DNA of 42,548 nt, taken from Rusavskia elegans. Its lineage: Eukaryota > Ascomycota > Lecanoromycetes > Teloschistales > Teloschistaceae. Positions 1 through 10,425 of this stretch are shown here, piece after piece. The stretch's first letter is position 1. Each line of letters begins with the position of its first letter. The DNA is taken from NCBI GenBank assembly GCA_011316305.1, contig SAUG01000194.1, positions 1 through 42,548 of the forward strand, in the 5' to 3' direction. The notes beneath the pieces are model-generated. The model had not been told where the DNA came from. It ran no database searches and worked only from the letters and a program-made list of their open reading frames with translations. Made by a program: the position numbers and the translations under genes.

Positions 1-1547
1 CACCCTCTCCGCCGCCATGAACGCTGACATCGTGACCTAACGGCTTCGTATCATCTGCACCGCCCTCTTCCAATACACTGAACATTCCATCGCTTATTTT
101 GCCTCGACTGGAACTTCCGGGCCACGTTCTTCTCTTTGACGACGACGAGCTTCCATATCTTCCATTGCCGACGATCCGAGGGGTGGAGAAGGAAGGGAGG
201 CTGCTGTTACGGAGGGAGCGCGAGGCGAGGCTGAAGAGGGGGCGGAGTGAGGGGATGCAGGCGCAGATGACGGCCATGGAGGGTTCGAGGGCGGACCAGA
301 TGCCGGCATTTATGAAGTTCCCTGATGGGTTGTTAGGGTTGTGTGTATGGTGGGTTGGGGATGGGAGAGGGGGAAGACTGACAGGTCACATCGCTGGCTT
401 CCACCTTGGCGAGGACTACCACCCATATAATACTGACGAGGACGACGCTGTTGGGTTTTAGTTTTTGAGAATGATGTGATAGGAGGGGGATATTTGGGTG
501 CTTACAAGCCTGCCAGAGTGAAGATGGCTGTCAGGATGATTTGCTGTCGTGCGGATGTGCGGAGGCGCCATAGTAGTGGCATTGGCTGGAGGGTTTAAGT
601 ATTGGTTATGAAGATGAATTCCTCAGTGGCATACCAAGACGAAGACCAAGAGGTTGAGACCGACGTTGGCAGAACCACTGCCGACGAAGAAAGGGTACTC
701 ATTGATGCAGTGACCTTGTGAGGTGCCAACGACTTGGTCCCAGGCGTGATGAATTGGTTGGCTGGGTTCTTCGTCAGAAAACGGTTGATATGCCGGATAC
801 TCGTAGGACTAGTGTACCATTGGAAGATAATCGTCAGGTCGATGGCAATCAAGTACACTGTACACAGTACCGTAGTCCATATGAGCAGTCGTCGGAAGGA
901 TGCGATTGCGAATATTCGCCAATAGAAGGCAAGACTTTGGGGAACTGTGTTAGCTGCACTCGTCTGAGACTTATGCCAACAAGCTCTGGGGAGTACCAAC
1001 ATTGAGTACTTGGCAAGGGTGGTGCTGGTGTGGAAGAATAGCTCGAAGACGTAGAATACCTTCCGCCATTGCCGTACTTTCAGGGGACCTTCGACTGGTC
1101 CCCAGATGTAGACGTGCCTTCCGTAGCCATGTTGGAGTTCTACGGTCGGATTAGAACTGATGTGTCCTGCTATCGTATCCACGGCGAGGACAGAATGCAT
1201 ACGGATGAGCAACAAGACACAGCCAAAAGTTGAAAAGGCCTATGGACGCTCTTCAGCGTCTGAACTACGTGACCGCTGTCGTGGTGGAGATCTACCCAAG
1301 CAATGACTGAAAAGTGATCGTCCCACTGTACAAAGAGCAATCATCAGCAAATATGGTTCGTTGATCTTCCTCTGCCTGGCTACCATACCCAAAAACCAGC
1401 GTGAGCGAGTTTCCGGGACAACAATCGTAGGACGACGGTAATCGTTGTGAGGACAATAAAGGCGGTGGAGCTTCCGATAATGCGGCCGCGCTGGTCGGCA
1501 TAGAGGTCGAAGCTGGGATCATCGAGGGGAGGACTGTACAACGACAT
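1..1547 (-). CDS. PTH11-like seven-TM receptor / rhodopsin-domain integral membrane protein (3' end beyond window)
   Basis: Fungal PTH11-like membrane proteins sit in the plasma membrane and are linked to surface and nutrient sensing. I assembled seven exons by hand, with ATG at 1547 and introns at 1388-1326, 1295-1240, 817-762, 634-586, 505-448 and 382-322, all GT-AG and 49-63 bp. The reading frame is then open for 401 codons to the left edge. Family marks are GFWWDDHFSVIAW after TM1 (WDD motif), FELFFHTSTTLAKYSMLVL, YWRIF, FQCQPIHHAWD, GHCINEYPFFVGSGSANVG, LPMPLLWRLRTSARQQ and WNFINAGIWSALEPSMAVI followed by IPSLRP. A Ser-rich tail (SSSSSKRR) follows the last helix and continues out of the window. 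The N-terminus lacks a CFEM domain. No lesions are seen, so it is probably functional. The family call is strong; the ligand is unknown. Confidence 0.88.
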
Positions 1548-3306
1548 GGTGATGGTAGGCTCGAAGGACCATCAGGTAGTACCGAACTTCTTCCTCCTCC
1601 CTCTCCAAGCTCTTGTACAATTCAGCGACAAAGGATGAGAGTAGGAAAGACAAAGGTGATCCATCACAGGTAGTAGCGGGGATGTGCCAAGGGTGACCGT
1701 GCCGCCGTTATCGAGTGTCTGGTGAAATCCGGGTTCCTTGCGGAAGGAGCATTCAGCTTTCCGTTAGCCGCTGATAGAAATAATCCCGGGCGGGGTTGCA
1801 TCAAGGTGCCTCGACTTGCCAACCGGTGGGCGGGGGCTAGTAGGAGCTTGTGGAAGAGAGACCGATGCTGATTGAGCGTTGGTGGTCCGAGTTGGTGTGC
1901 TAGAAGTAGCTCTGCAGCAAACTAACTCTAGTCGATGGACTCTCTCTGAGCCGTGCAAATGGCGAAGCCATGTCGGCGGGCACTTGTCAATCTGTGACAG
2001 TCGGATTCGTTATCAGGGTGAAATGATTCAAGAAAGATCGGAAGGGTGCCTGTACTTTGGAGTTTGGATTGCGCATGCACGCTTGGATTCTTGCTGGTTA
2101 CACCTCAAGTAAGGCAAGGTATCTTACTGACGACAATTGTAGAATTCGGCGGGGCCGTGAGCTGGGGTTGAGGTTGAGATTCGTCGGATCCACACGTGGT
2201 CCCGTCTCCCTTGGCGATGTAGATGTTTCAGGCTGTTCCCGAAAGGGATTAAAATAAAACATTAGCTGACGATCACTCGGTTACCTTAACGCGGCTGCTT
2301 GTGACGTCATCTCCGCCACGGTCGTGGAGGCTTCTACGTACTAGAGTAGTACTGTCAAGCCTTTCTTTGCTTCATTAAAGTCTACGTATATCAAGGAATG
2401 AGGTCTCTCTTCGTGAGCTCCGGGTGCCTTACCATCCCTACCTTTTACAGGGTACAGCATCCTAACAGTACTGTGCTGAGAACTTGGCACCTCCCTACTC
2501 CCTTTATGATGATTGTGTGTGCAACGGGCCGAAGGACTCAGAAACGAAGTTATCCACTTCTGCCTCCGAGGATGCCTACCTACAGCACCCGCCTATGTCT
2601 GCCCAAGAAAACACATTGCCACCGGATATCTAGCTACCGTCTATAATAGCTTGCTAAGATACAGAAAAGGTTGGTGACTTTCCATTCAATTTCTTTCACT
2701 TGGCCCTTTCAGAAGGTCATGATTTGGATAGCCACTCTTTGCTCCTTCATCACCTACACACTATCTCAAACGGAGTATCGGTCCTCGCTCGTCGATCACT
2801 GTATTGGTTCTGGTGGATAGACATCCCTTCAAACTATGGATTAGAGGCGCAAAAGGCAGAGAGTACGACCTCGGATAATTTTCACACAAGCTACTACACC
2901 CACAGCTACAGATTGAAACATGGTTCTTGGGTCAATAATTTGACGAGGCTCGTTCGGACTCAAAAAACAAAGAGCGGACAAGAGATTTTGAAGATGAGAG
3001 CCTCCAAGAAGACCCCAAATGCCCACTAAGAACAAATCCACTGTAGTGCCCCTGTTTTTGGTGCAGAATTGAGAGTGATTCAGAAGATATTATTCAGTTC
3101 CGAGGACCGATGTCGGATCCTATGATCAATCAGCATGAGGCGAGCTGCGGAGGATGGGAACGCTCATCGAGCCTAGTTCTTAGCTTGCGACGTATAGACC
3201 GTCACATCGAACGCGAGGCGACGTTTAAGCCTACGCTACAGCGCTCTTCATCTACCCTACGCGGGATTCAAGAGTTCTGAACGGCACTCATATCAGCCTA
3301 CTTTTA
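1548..3306. other. Intergenic region, no supported gene
   Basis: This region lies upstream of the PTH11-like gene. Short open frames (for example 2398-2646 and 2700-3029 on the plus strand) show no recognisable domain, no signal peptide and no intron structure that would extend them. Base composition is ordinary and not RIP-like. It may hold decayed coding sequence, but I cannot support any specific gene. Confidence 0.5.
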
Positions 3307-4106
3307 CTAGCGCTGGGGTAGCCCAAATATGTCATGTTCTGTGCCCAGCTGAGCTATCGACCTCGTTAATTTACCACCGAGAACACTGGGTTCGAAGGTC
3401 ATGAAACCCTCGATCAAATTATAGACCAAAAGCTTTTCTGCTTTTGAGTCTTTGTCTTCTGGCTTGGTTTTCGTCCCAATCTCATTTGACGCTGCTGGGG
3501 TTCGTGTCCTTTACACGGCGCAAAGTGTGTTCTCCAGCCTCGAAGAAAAACCGGGCAACTACGGTGCCAACGATACGAATTAGGTGAGTGCGCACCACAA
3601 GGCGTTCAAGGTTCCGAGGACTCTTCAAAAAGTCAAGAAGACGGTTATATATTCATGGATCCCACACTTGATATTTCAGGCGGTAGCTTCTCCATTTGAA
3701 GACATTCAGAGCCGTTATACCTAAGTGAATGCGGATCCAACGGCAGCAAATAAAGTACTCAGCAATGTCTCCAGAGACCCTCAACGTTGCTCGACTCTAG
3801 GCTCAGCAGGTTCGTAGACCCACTCTTTACGAGATTCGTCATCCGAAACTTGTTAGCCAAGGCTGAGATTTGGATCCTTCTGCTCACCCGTGGCGAACCA
3901 CCATTCCTTCGGTGATCGGATTGGGTCGACTCTTCAAGGCTTCCTCTGAGGATCCGGGATGATGATCTTCCCGAAGTATTCATGACGAATACCTTTCCAA
4001 AGGATTCGAGCTGAAGAAATCGAGCCGTTAGCGAATCCGTGTATTGCTTTATTCTGTGTGGATCCGATAACCTAGGGCCCGTATCGGCCCTCTCTTCCAT
4101 GGACAT
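3307..4106 (-). pseudogene. Decayed gene of unknown family
   Basis: On the minus strand, coherent protein-like stretches are interrupted by stop codons. One reads WWFATGEQKDPNLSLG, then TAA, then VSDDESRKEWVYEPAEPR and VEQR, then TGA (about 3910-3750). The last reads LIEGFMTFEPSVLGG, continues through RSIAQLGTEHDIFGLPQR and ends at TAG 3309-3307. The interrupting stops are of the kind produced by C-to-T change in CAA, CGA or CAG codons. A 115-residue open frame overlaps at 3759-4106 in another frame and is not obviously the real one. I do not recognise the family. The reading is by eye, and the plus strand also gives fairly open frames here, so the call is weak. Confidence 0.3.
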
Positions 4107-4291
4107 GATGGATTTTCGATACGAATGTAGGCGCAGAATTCTATCATTGGGTAATGGAGTAGGAACGTGGGCCTGAGACTTTTGAGGCGTATCGAAACAG
4201 CATCACGGGACAAGGCATTTTACACATGGCTGAAAGCAACAGTACGACCGCGTTGAGAAAAAGAGCGTTACTTAACACGCAAAGAGATGAG

Positions 4292-4300
4292 TATATATAT
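4292..4300 (+). promoter_or_regulatory. TATA-like element upstream of the small secreted protein gene
   Basis: The run TATATATAT lies about 107 bases before the ATG at 4407, a plausible distance for a fungal core promoter with a leader of 50-80 bases. It is only a sequence match. Confidence 0.35.
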
Positions 4301-4406
4301 GAGGTACTGCCCCAATGTTTCCGTCCGGCATTAGGCCAGCAGTCCATCATCCAGGAATCTTAGACCTTCGATTGACAACCCTACGAATCATCTCCACAAC
4401 CCTAAA

Positions 4407-4868
4407 ATGCATTTCACCCTCGCCGCCCTCTCTGACCTCGCGCTTCCAGCCATGGCCGTCCCTCACGAGAACACAGAGACCCTCGCCCGCCGTACAGGAG
4501 GCTGGGAAGGCCTCCTTCGACGCAAGATCGCTCAGCCGTGTTCGGCTCATTGCCCTGAGGATAATGTAAGTCATCCCCAATGTATCTCAATGGAGATGGG
4601 TTGGACCTAGAAGAAATTATACGCTGAGGCCGTTTCTTCTTCTTCTTCTTCTTCTTCTTCTTCTTCTTCTTCTTCTTCTTCTTTAGACTTGCTGCTCGGT
4701 GTTCCATGGCTTTCCGGCCGATTCTTGCAAGCGCGGCAACGTGGGTGATGACTGCTGCGATGTGAGTGGTTTTTCTTTGTCAGGTGGGTGAGTGAGTCGA
4801 GATTGCTGATATTGTTGGGACTGGCGCAGAATTTCGGTTGTGCTACTTATACTACTGGGGCTTGTTGA
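4407..4868 (+). CDS. Small secreted cysteine-rich protein (effector-like)
   Basis: Three exons: 4407-4565, 4687-4761 and 4830-4868. The introns are 4566-4686 (GTAAGT...TAG) and 4762-4829 (GTGAGT...CAG, branch TGCTGAT). The product is 90 residues. It begins with a probable signal peptide (MHFTLAALSDLALPAMA), although the Asp inside the hydrophobic core is unusual. A likely Kex2-type dibasic site at LARR (R28-R29) would release the mature chain. The mature part has nine cysteines spaced C-x3-C-x5-CC-x10-C-x8-CC-x4-C-x7-C, the last just before the stop. Such proteins are typically exported and disulfide-bonded, acting outside the cell as effectors or antimicrobials. No specific family is recognised. 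An odd cysteine count leaves one unpaired or used for dimerisation. Intron phases and the clean cysteine pattern support the model. Confidence 0.75.
4634..4681 (+). repeat. (TTC)16 microsatellite inside intron 1
   Basis: Sixteen perfect TTC units sit directly before the TTTAG acceptor of the first intron of the secreted-protein gene. They make an extended polypyrimidine tract and account for the unusual 121 bp intron length. Confidence 0.95.
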
Positions 4869-5912
4869 ATGAATGACTGGATTCGTTTAGTTGGATGGAT
4901 GTACTGGGTAATTGGAAAAGACGCGCTGTTGGTGGATTTGATTGCTTTTGCATTCCGACTTATACGCTCTTTCCATAGCATATGGCTTACGGAGGAGGCG
5001 TTGTTGAAGACAGTGAATTGTACGGGAGGTGTAAAAGCCCTTGAGGTAGTGTAGTGCTCAATATGTTCTACATCTTCTCGTTGGGCTTCTGCGCTACATG
5101 GTCAAAATGACCTCATATCTCTAGATAGCAGGGATCAGGAGGTACGTTAAGTACAAAAGAACTTGTTGAGCGACTCGACAAGCGTGACAGCTGAATATGG
5201 AGTGCCGTCACAAGCGGCAGTAGAGGTACGTACTATTTGGCGGTGGCGCACGTTCGATTCCTATATTATACTCTCGAGATGGACTGAAATCATATTTGTG
5301 TGTATTACTACCTCTTCAGATAGACCGAGCGTTTGGCATAACAGCCGACGGTATGTCGTAGTAACTGACTGGTCTCGCCAATCACCACTGAATTAACCAT
5401 CCAGATAACAGAATTGTAAAAATAGTGCACTTTAAGGTACACATCCGTCTCTGCTCTCTTCATCTCCTGTTCTGCCAGATAAGACCACGCCCATCTAACC
5501 ATTTCGAAATAGCGCGAAGATCTGCAGTGCAGCTCGACACGTGATCATACATACTTTCGGATTTTGGGAGTTTACAGCCTTTGACAGCTTGATCTACCAT
5601 ACGTCCAACTTGAACTACAATGCCTCTAGTGTATTTGGCTTCTGCTAGAGCTTAGTTCTTCTCTGTAGTAGTTCGGATATCGCATCCTTCGTGTCTGCTA
5701 AGCTTTGATGCGGTTTTTTAATTCTGTACGCAAATGACGACAAGCGCCTGGAATCCACAGATATCCCACCCTGATGTGCCCTATATGCAGGAGAGAACAT
5801 GAGCAAGTGTTGAGACTGGGCAATGCTCTCCATCGTGAAGGCAAATGGTCATAGGCGTAAGTCATCTACAGGTAAACAGATCAAAGCTTAGTGTTACAAC
5901 ACGACTGACTCT
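4869..5912. other. Intergenic region, no supported gene
   Basis: Only short open frames are present (up to 77 codons), without recognisable motifs. The left part is the 3' flank of the secreted-protein gene and the right part the 3' flank of the MFS relic. Confidence 0.5.
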
Positions 5913-6985
5913 TCAATCCAAATTATTGTTCGGCAGAGCAACAGCGCCTTCCTGCCGGTCTTTTGTGTAGAGGAACACAGGAACAGCCCCCAGGAGACAT
6001 ATCAAGACCAGCGACAAAATCTTCACGTATATGAACCCGGACAGCGCTTGTCCAACAGCAGTCCCTACACAGAGCAGCGAGTACACTAGGGCATACGATC
6101 CGGATGGCCCGATTGCTTGTGGACGATCTTCCTGGAGCTTATCAGCCTCCCGGTGCATTTCGCCACTTAGTGGAGTAAGGATCAGGTTCATTCCTATGCC
6201 TAGAAACGGTCAGGTCGGGGAGTGACCCCATCCATGGATACACTCACCGATCACCCCCAGCAGGATGTTCAATCATACAATCCGTACTACACTCTTGTGC
6301 GTAATAAGTGGCAACAAGGTCAAACCAAATGTGGGTAAGGCTACACTTCGAGGCCCATAGCGATCTGCAATCGCTCCGTGCAACGGGCCAGCCAAGGCTG
6401 GCAAAGTGATAGTTAAGAAACTCAGACCAACGCCTACGGAGTCGAAACCGAGTTTGTCCTTGGCAAATTGTCCGAGCATGCTATCAAATGATGTCGTCAC
6501 GATGGCGTGGGACAATGATCCGGAAGCAGCGGCTAGAAGCCTTTTTGACCTGAAGATGACCCTGGTTGATTCAAAATTTCTCGTGACCCAAGTCTCCGGT
6601 GGTTGTGCGAACTCCGGACATCTCTGATCCAACAAGGATTGAATGAAAGATGCACCGCTTTGGGAGTCTGCGGGCCCTGATGATCGGTCGTGTCTTCCAT
6701 TGGTATCGGGACCCGCGTCAACTACTGGCTTCTCCCATCGAATCGCAGTCTTTTTTTCTATCATGAGGACTCGCAACAATAGATCAAATACAAGAATCGC
6801 AATATCATTGCAGAAACCGGCTGATACCCTGCTTTGGCGTATATGATCCCTGCCAAGGTAGGTGATAGCAGCTCACCTGCTATGGCCAAATCAAGAGCTG
6901 GATGTACTGTGCCGAAAATTATGTCGAGACTATGACTACTGATAACGACAGACCTATGACTTGGCAAAACCCCAAGTAAATCAAT
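5913..6985 (-). pseudogene. MFS transporter pseudogene (C-terminal part only)
   Basis: This is a relic of a major facilitator transporter of the drug:H+ antiporter type. Visible pieces in order are PALDLAIAGELLSPTLAGII and YAKAGYQPVS (about 6830-6900), FDLLLRVLMIEKK, a central loop, DSVGVGLSFLTITLPALAGP, HGAIADRYGPRSVALPTFG, then IGMNLILTPLSGEMHREADK and a last-helix block ending PVFLYTKD. Lesions: the N-terminal half (about TM1-4) is absent because the sequence abuts the dioxygenase stop; a frame change occurs near 6800-6815; and an in-frame TGA lies at 6275-6273, just before a well-formed 48 bp intron (6247-6200, branch CTGAC). The retained intron and good conservation suggest recent decay. 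It lies tail-side of the dioxygenase on the same strand, as in a former co-functional pair. Confidence 0.82.
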
Positions 6986-8077
6986 ATCCATATTCAAGAG
7001 CAAGTCGTTTCTTCATCCAATCACCTGCAGTCATCTTGTCCTCCCATTCCAAGGAACTCCATTTGCCCTTGGCCTTGCAGCCGGGCAGCAGATCTATCAT
7101 CATATCATAGTCAGGGTTCACGAAAAATGCGAGAGAAAATCTTTCCAGCGCGAAATTCCTCGCGAGCCTGTCTCCGTCCACAAGCTGGCTTGTGGCGGTG
7201 ACCTGGTGCAGAGCACTCTTCCACCTCCCGTTGGTTTGCTTCTCTAACATGTCGCCCAAGTTCACAACGACCGTGCCCGGTTTCGGAACCACTGGTCGAA
7301 ACGTACCAGCTTCGTCATCGCTGACTTCGAGCCCTCCTACCGAGTCTTGGAAGAGCATTGTTAATTGTCCATAATCGGTATGAGCACCGAGACGCCGATT
7401 GTCGTGGCTGTCTAAGGCATAGGGAAGATAGTGGAGCAGACTCATGTGGTGGCGACTTGGGCCGGAAGCCTGCTGTTTCAACAAGAACTCTAGATCAGGG
7501 ATGCCCAGAATCTCGCAGAGGCCCCGCATCAGCTGATTTACGAGAAGATTGCATTGGTCCCACCATCTCTCAGTGAAGTCGCGGAAACCTGGAAAGATGT
7601 TCTCTGGAAGGATACGATTGGGATACGGATTTTTGCTCCGGTCGTGACTATCATAGGGGTTTCCCATCTCAAGGATTTCTTTCTGTTCTGGTTGCTCGGA
7701 CTGGCGCAACTCCTCAACCTCAGCAGCATCCCATACCCCTTGGCTGACATGGCCTACACCTACTCCGGTGTAGCCTCGGTGGTCATCTACACTCGGAGGG
7801 TGTGCGATGAGTGCCTTGACGTGGTCAGGAAGGGCGAAAAAGCGTTTGCACTCCTAGGATCAGCTCAAGAACGAATGAAATTCAACCGATGCCTTGGTAA
7901 TACCCATGAAAAAGCCTCGTCAATCAACTCCGATGGGACGCCGTGGTTGGAGAAATATACGAAACCATAAGACTGGAATGCCTCATCGATTTGCTTCAAC
8001 CCTGCCGCACGGGATTCTGTCGAGCTTGAGAGCAGACTGAAGTCTACCACTGGAAGGAAGTCTTCTGAATGGATCAT
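6981..8077 (-). CDS. 2-oxoglutarate/Fe(II)-dependent dioxygenase (isopenicillin-N-synthase-like family)
   Basis: Two exons, 8077-7904 and 7853-6981, flank a 50 bp intron (GTATTA...CTAG, branch CTGAT). The product is 348 residues, the usual family length. The N-terminal DIOX_N-type segment starts LPVVDFSLL, followed by FQSYGFVYFSNHGVP. The catalytic jelly roll carries the iron triad H216-x-D218 (AHTDYGQLTMLF) and H274 (SALHQV), and the 2OG-binding R296-x-S298 (RFSLAFFVNPD). Such enzymes oxidise small molecules (hydroxylation, desaturation, ring closure) in the cytosol, using 2OG and O2. The substrate is unknown. The neighbouring MFS relic would fit a metabolite pathway. All key residues are present and there are no lesions. 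Confidence 0.9.
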
Positions 8078-8365
8078 GGTGAAATGACCGTATTGCCTTT
8101 TTACGATCGAGGAAAGGCAAGCTTGACGTGTAAGATCTGCTCTGGAAAGGTCGATGTCCTTTTGCAGTGGTGGCCGTGGGAAAGAGAAGTGTCATTGAAT
8201 GAGGGTTAAGAAGTCCCTGGAGCTCCAAGCGGCGAAGGAGTTACGATTGCGCTTGTGCATGGACCAATGTGGCATGAGCGGCCTGACCAGAAGTTCGCAT
8301 GAGTGCGAGTAATTCCGGACGATCGTGGACCCACTGTATGCATGTTTGCGGTCAGTACTGTCGAG
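8078..8365. other. Upstream flank of the dioxygenase gene
   Basis: Ordinary base composition and no supported gene. It presumably contains the promoter of the dioxygenase gene. The RIP-type block begins about 100 bases beyond its left inverted-repeat neighbour. Confidence 0.4.
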
Positions 8366-8619
8366 CTGCATGTGCATGCAGGAATACAAGTCCTGGGCCA
8401 TACGGAGGATGGCACCAAAAGTCCAGAATATCGCCTAAATCCTTAGCGCCCGAGATACGACTTGGCGCCCCACCAATTTTATTAGCGAATCCGAGTTTTT
8501 TCTCTACTAAATCGTACTATTTTATCTAAACTTACTACTAAACTCTCTAGTAAATATCTATAGCTCCCGCTAAATTCCTTTCCGTTCGCTAAATTTACTC
8601 TACTAGCTAACGAATCTAG

Positions 8620-9290
8620 ATACTAGTATATTTATAGCAGAGCTAGAAGTAGTAAAATATTACTAATACGGTAGACTTTATTTAAAATACTATTAGTAAA
8701 TTTAAAAAAAAAGCCGAAGAACGTAGATAGAATACTAATATTAAACTAATTCTAAAATTCGAATTCGTTATTAATAGAATTAGAACCGGGCGGCTAAAGA
8801 CTATAAACGATAAAAAATAAAGCAGCGTTTATTTAAAAGTTTAAAAATAGTAATAGAAATAAACGTAAAATCTTTTCTACTATAATAGTATATACTAAAT
8901 ATATATCTAAATTAACTATTCGAAAAATCTTTAAATAAAACGGCTTTAATTTCTATAAATAAACGATAAAATATATTTTAATCGATATAATAAAGGAAAT
9001 ACATTTAGCTTTTATATTAAAGTATATTTATTAGATATTAGAAAATTAGAAGAACGTTATTTAATCGGATTAAACTAGTATTATTTTAAACGTTCGGCGA
9101 GGTAAAATTTAAATTTAATATAAAGCAGATAAATTCGTTAAACCAATTATAATATACCGCCGGTAGAAAAAAATAATAGAATTTATATAGTAGAGCTGTT
9201 ACTCCTATAATAAAAAAAGGATTTATTATATCTAGAAAGTAGAAACTAAAATAGAACGGAAGAAAGCTAATAACGTATTAAAAAAAAAAA
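8620..9290 (+). mobile_element. RIP-inactivated Tc1/mariner-type transposase relic
   Basis: Reading through the many TAA/TAG codons, the plus strand gives a Tc1-like order of motifs: a KQNGF-like block, an NKEIHLAFALKYIY-like block (about 8990-9030), a D-E-T-S-type catalytic segment followed by an R-R-G motif (about 9060-9100), and a K-K-G-P-type segment (about 9215). The stops are where CAA, CAG or TGG codons are expected, the signature of C-to-T change on both strands. The second catalytic half (the later D or E) was not found, being cut off by the inverted-repeat element that starts at about 9297. Non-functional. Confidence 0.55.
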
Positions 9291-9296
9291 ATAATA

Positions 9297-10150
9297 TTTT
9301 AAAATCGGGTTTTGATCCGTATACTTTATAGTATTACTAAAGTATTCAATAGAGATTACTAAAACATTCTATAGTCAAATTTCACTATATAAAATATAGC
9401 GTACCCGAGCCGACCAATTAAATAATTAGAATTTAAAGGGTCTACCCTATTTTTTAAATAACTTTATCGAAATCTCTTTTCTTTAACTATCTATTATAAC
9501 CGTATACTATTTACTAATAATATAAAAGTTAAAGCCGAAACTTTTAGGCCTTTCAGCTGTATATCTATACTATTAAACGTAAAAAACTCCAGTATACGCG
9601 CGTAGAATTAGATAAATAGTACTTTTTCTACGTCGTTTACCTCGATCGTAGAAAATATCTTACCACTAAAAGTTGCGTGAGATATTTTAAAATAGGGTTA
9701 GCTCTATTCTCTTTACGTTTCTTTTATATTCTTCGTCGGCTTAAATTCGGCAGTCTAGTTTAATAAAGTTAGATTATCCGATACAGTTAATTATAATTAT
9801 ATAATATATATCGGATAGAAGAATAACGTAGTATATATTTAAAACGTTTAAATTAGCCAGAATTAAAAACTCGATAATATTAAAATAAAATGACTAATCA
9901 GTTTCCAGATAGATAAATTAAATAAATTAAAATATTGTTAAGAAATTTGGTTAAAATAACCGTATTCCGTAAGATATACGAGATAGGGGGGAAGGGAAAG
10001 AGTGGCGAAATAGCAATTTAATACTCCGATTGGTTAAATCCTATTTAATAAGCGTGGAATTTCATAGTAATTTCTATAGAATATTTTAGTGATTTCTATA
10101 GAATGTTTTAGTGATATTATAGAATGTACGGATTAAAATCTTTTAAAATC
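9297..10150. mobile_element. About 850 bp inverted-repeat element nested in the Tc1-like relic
   Basis: The left end (9297-9372) and the right end (10150-10070) are imperfect inverted repeats. Both contain a TTTTRATCCGTA-like motif and then two or three tandem copies of a roughly 21 bp subterminal unit resembling ATTACTAAAACATTCTATAG. Differences between the ends are mostly transitions, as expected from RIP. No coding capacity was seen inside. It looks like a non-autonomous DNA element. Confidence 0.5.
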
Positions 10151-10205
10151 TAATATTCGAAACGAATAGATATTAAATACCGGAATTAGATAAATAGGCT
10201 TCCGA

Positions 10206-10425
10206 ATATCAGCATTTCCCAAAACCGACTTGAAGCCGGTTTCAGCCGTCTTAGCCGTCTCAGCCAGTTCTCAGCCGGTACGGCTGAGAGCGGCTTGCAA
10301 GCGGCTTGTCAGCCGGTCTCGGGTATACCCGAAGCTGCGTGGCTGCGCGGTTAAGACGGCTGAGACGGCTGAGCAGCTGAGACGGCTGAGCAGCTGAGAC
10401 GGCTGAGCAGCTGAGACGGCTGAGA
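10206..10425. repeat. GC-rich inverted and tandem repeat island (GACGGCTGAG family)
   Basis: Inside the AT-rich block sits a roughly 220 bp island rich in AGCCG and CGGCT. Its right part is a tandem array of the 17 bp unit GAGACGGCTGAGCAGCT: three perfect copies at 10362-10412 plus a partial one to 10425. Its left part (10243-10264) is an imperfect reverse complement of 10352-10373, so the island can fold into a long hairpin. It is full of CpA/TpG sites that RIP would have changed, so it escaped or post-dates RIP. An isolated related motif (GTCAGCCGGTCT) occurs near 10775. Confidence 0.75.

Noticed and set aside
99..461. 120-codon open frame on the plus strand
   Set aside because: It is antisense to the last exons of the PTH11-like gene, whose spliced minus-strand reading is far better supported.
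3325..3420. tRNA-like strings (GCTGAGCTA and GGGTTCGAA) suggesting a tRNA gene
   Set aside because: No acceptor stem, D-arm or T-arm pairing could be made in either orientation; the same bases read as the end of a decayed coding sequence.
4414..4707. Minus-strand frame with a poly-lysine run
   Set aside because: It is the antisense reading of the TTC microsatellite in intron 1 of the secreted-protein gene.
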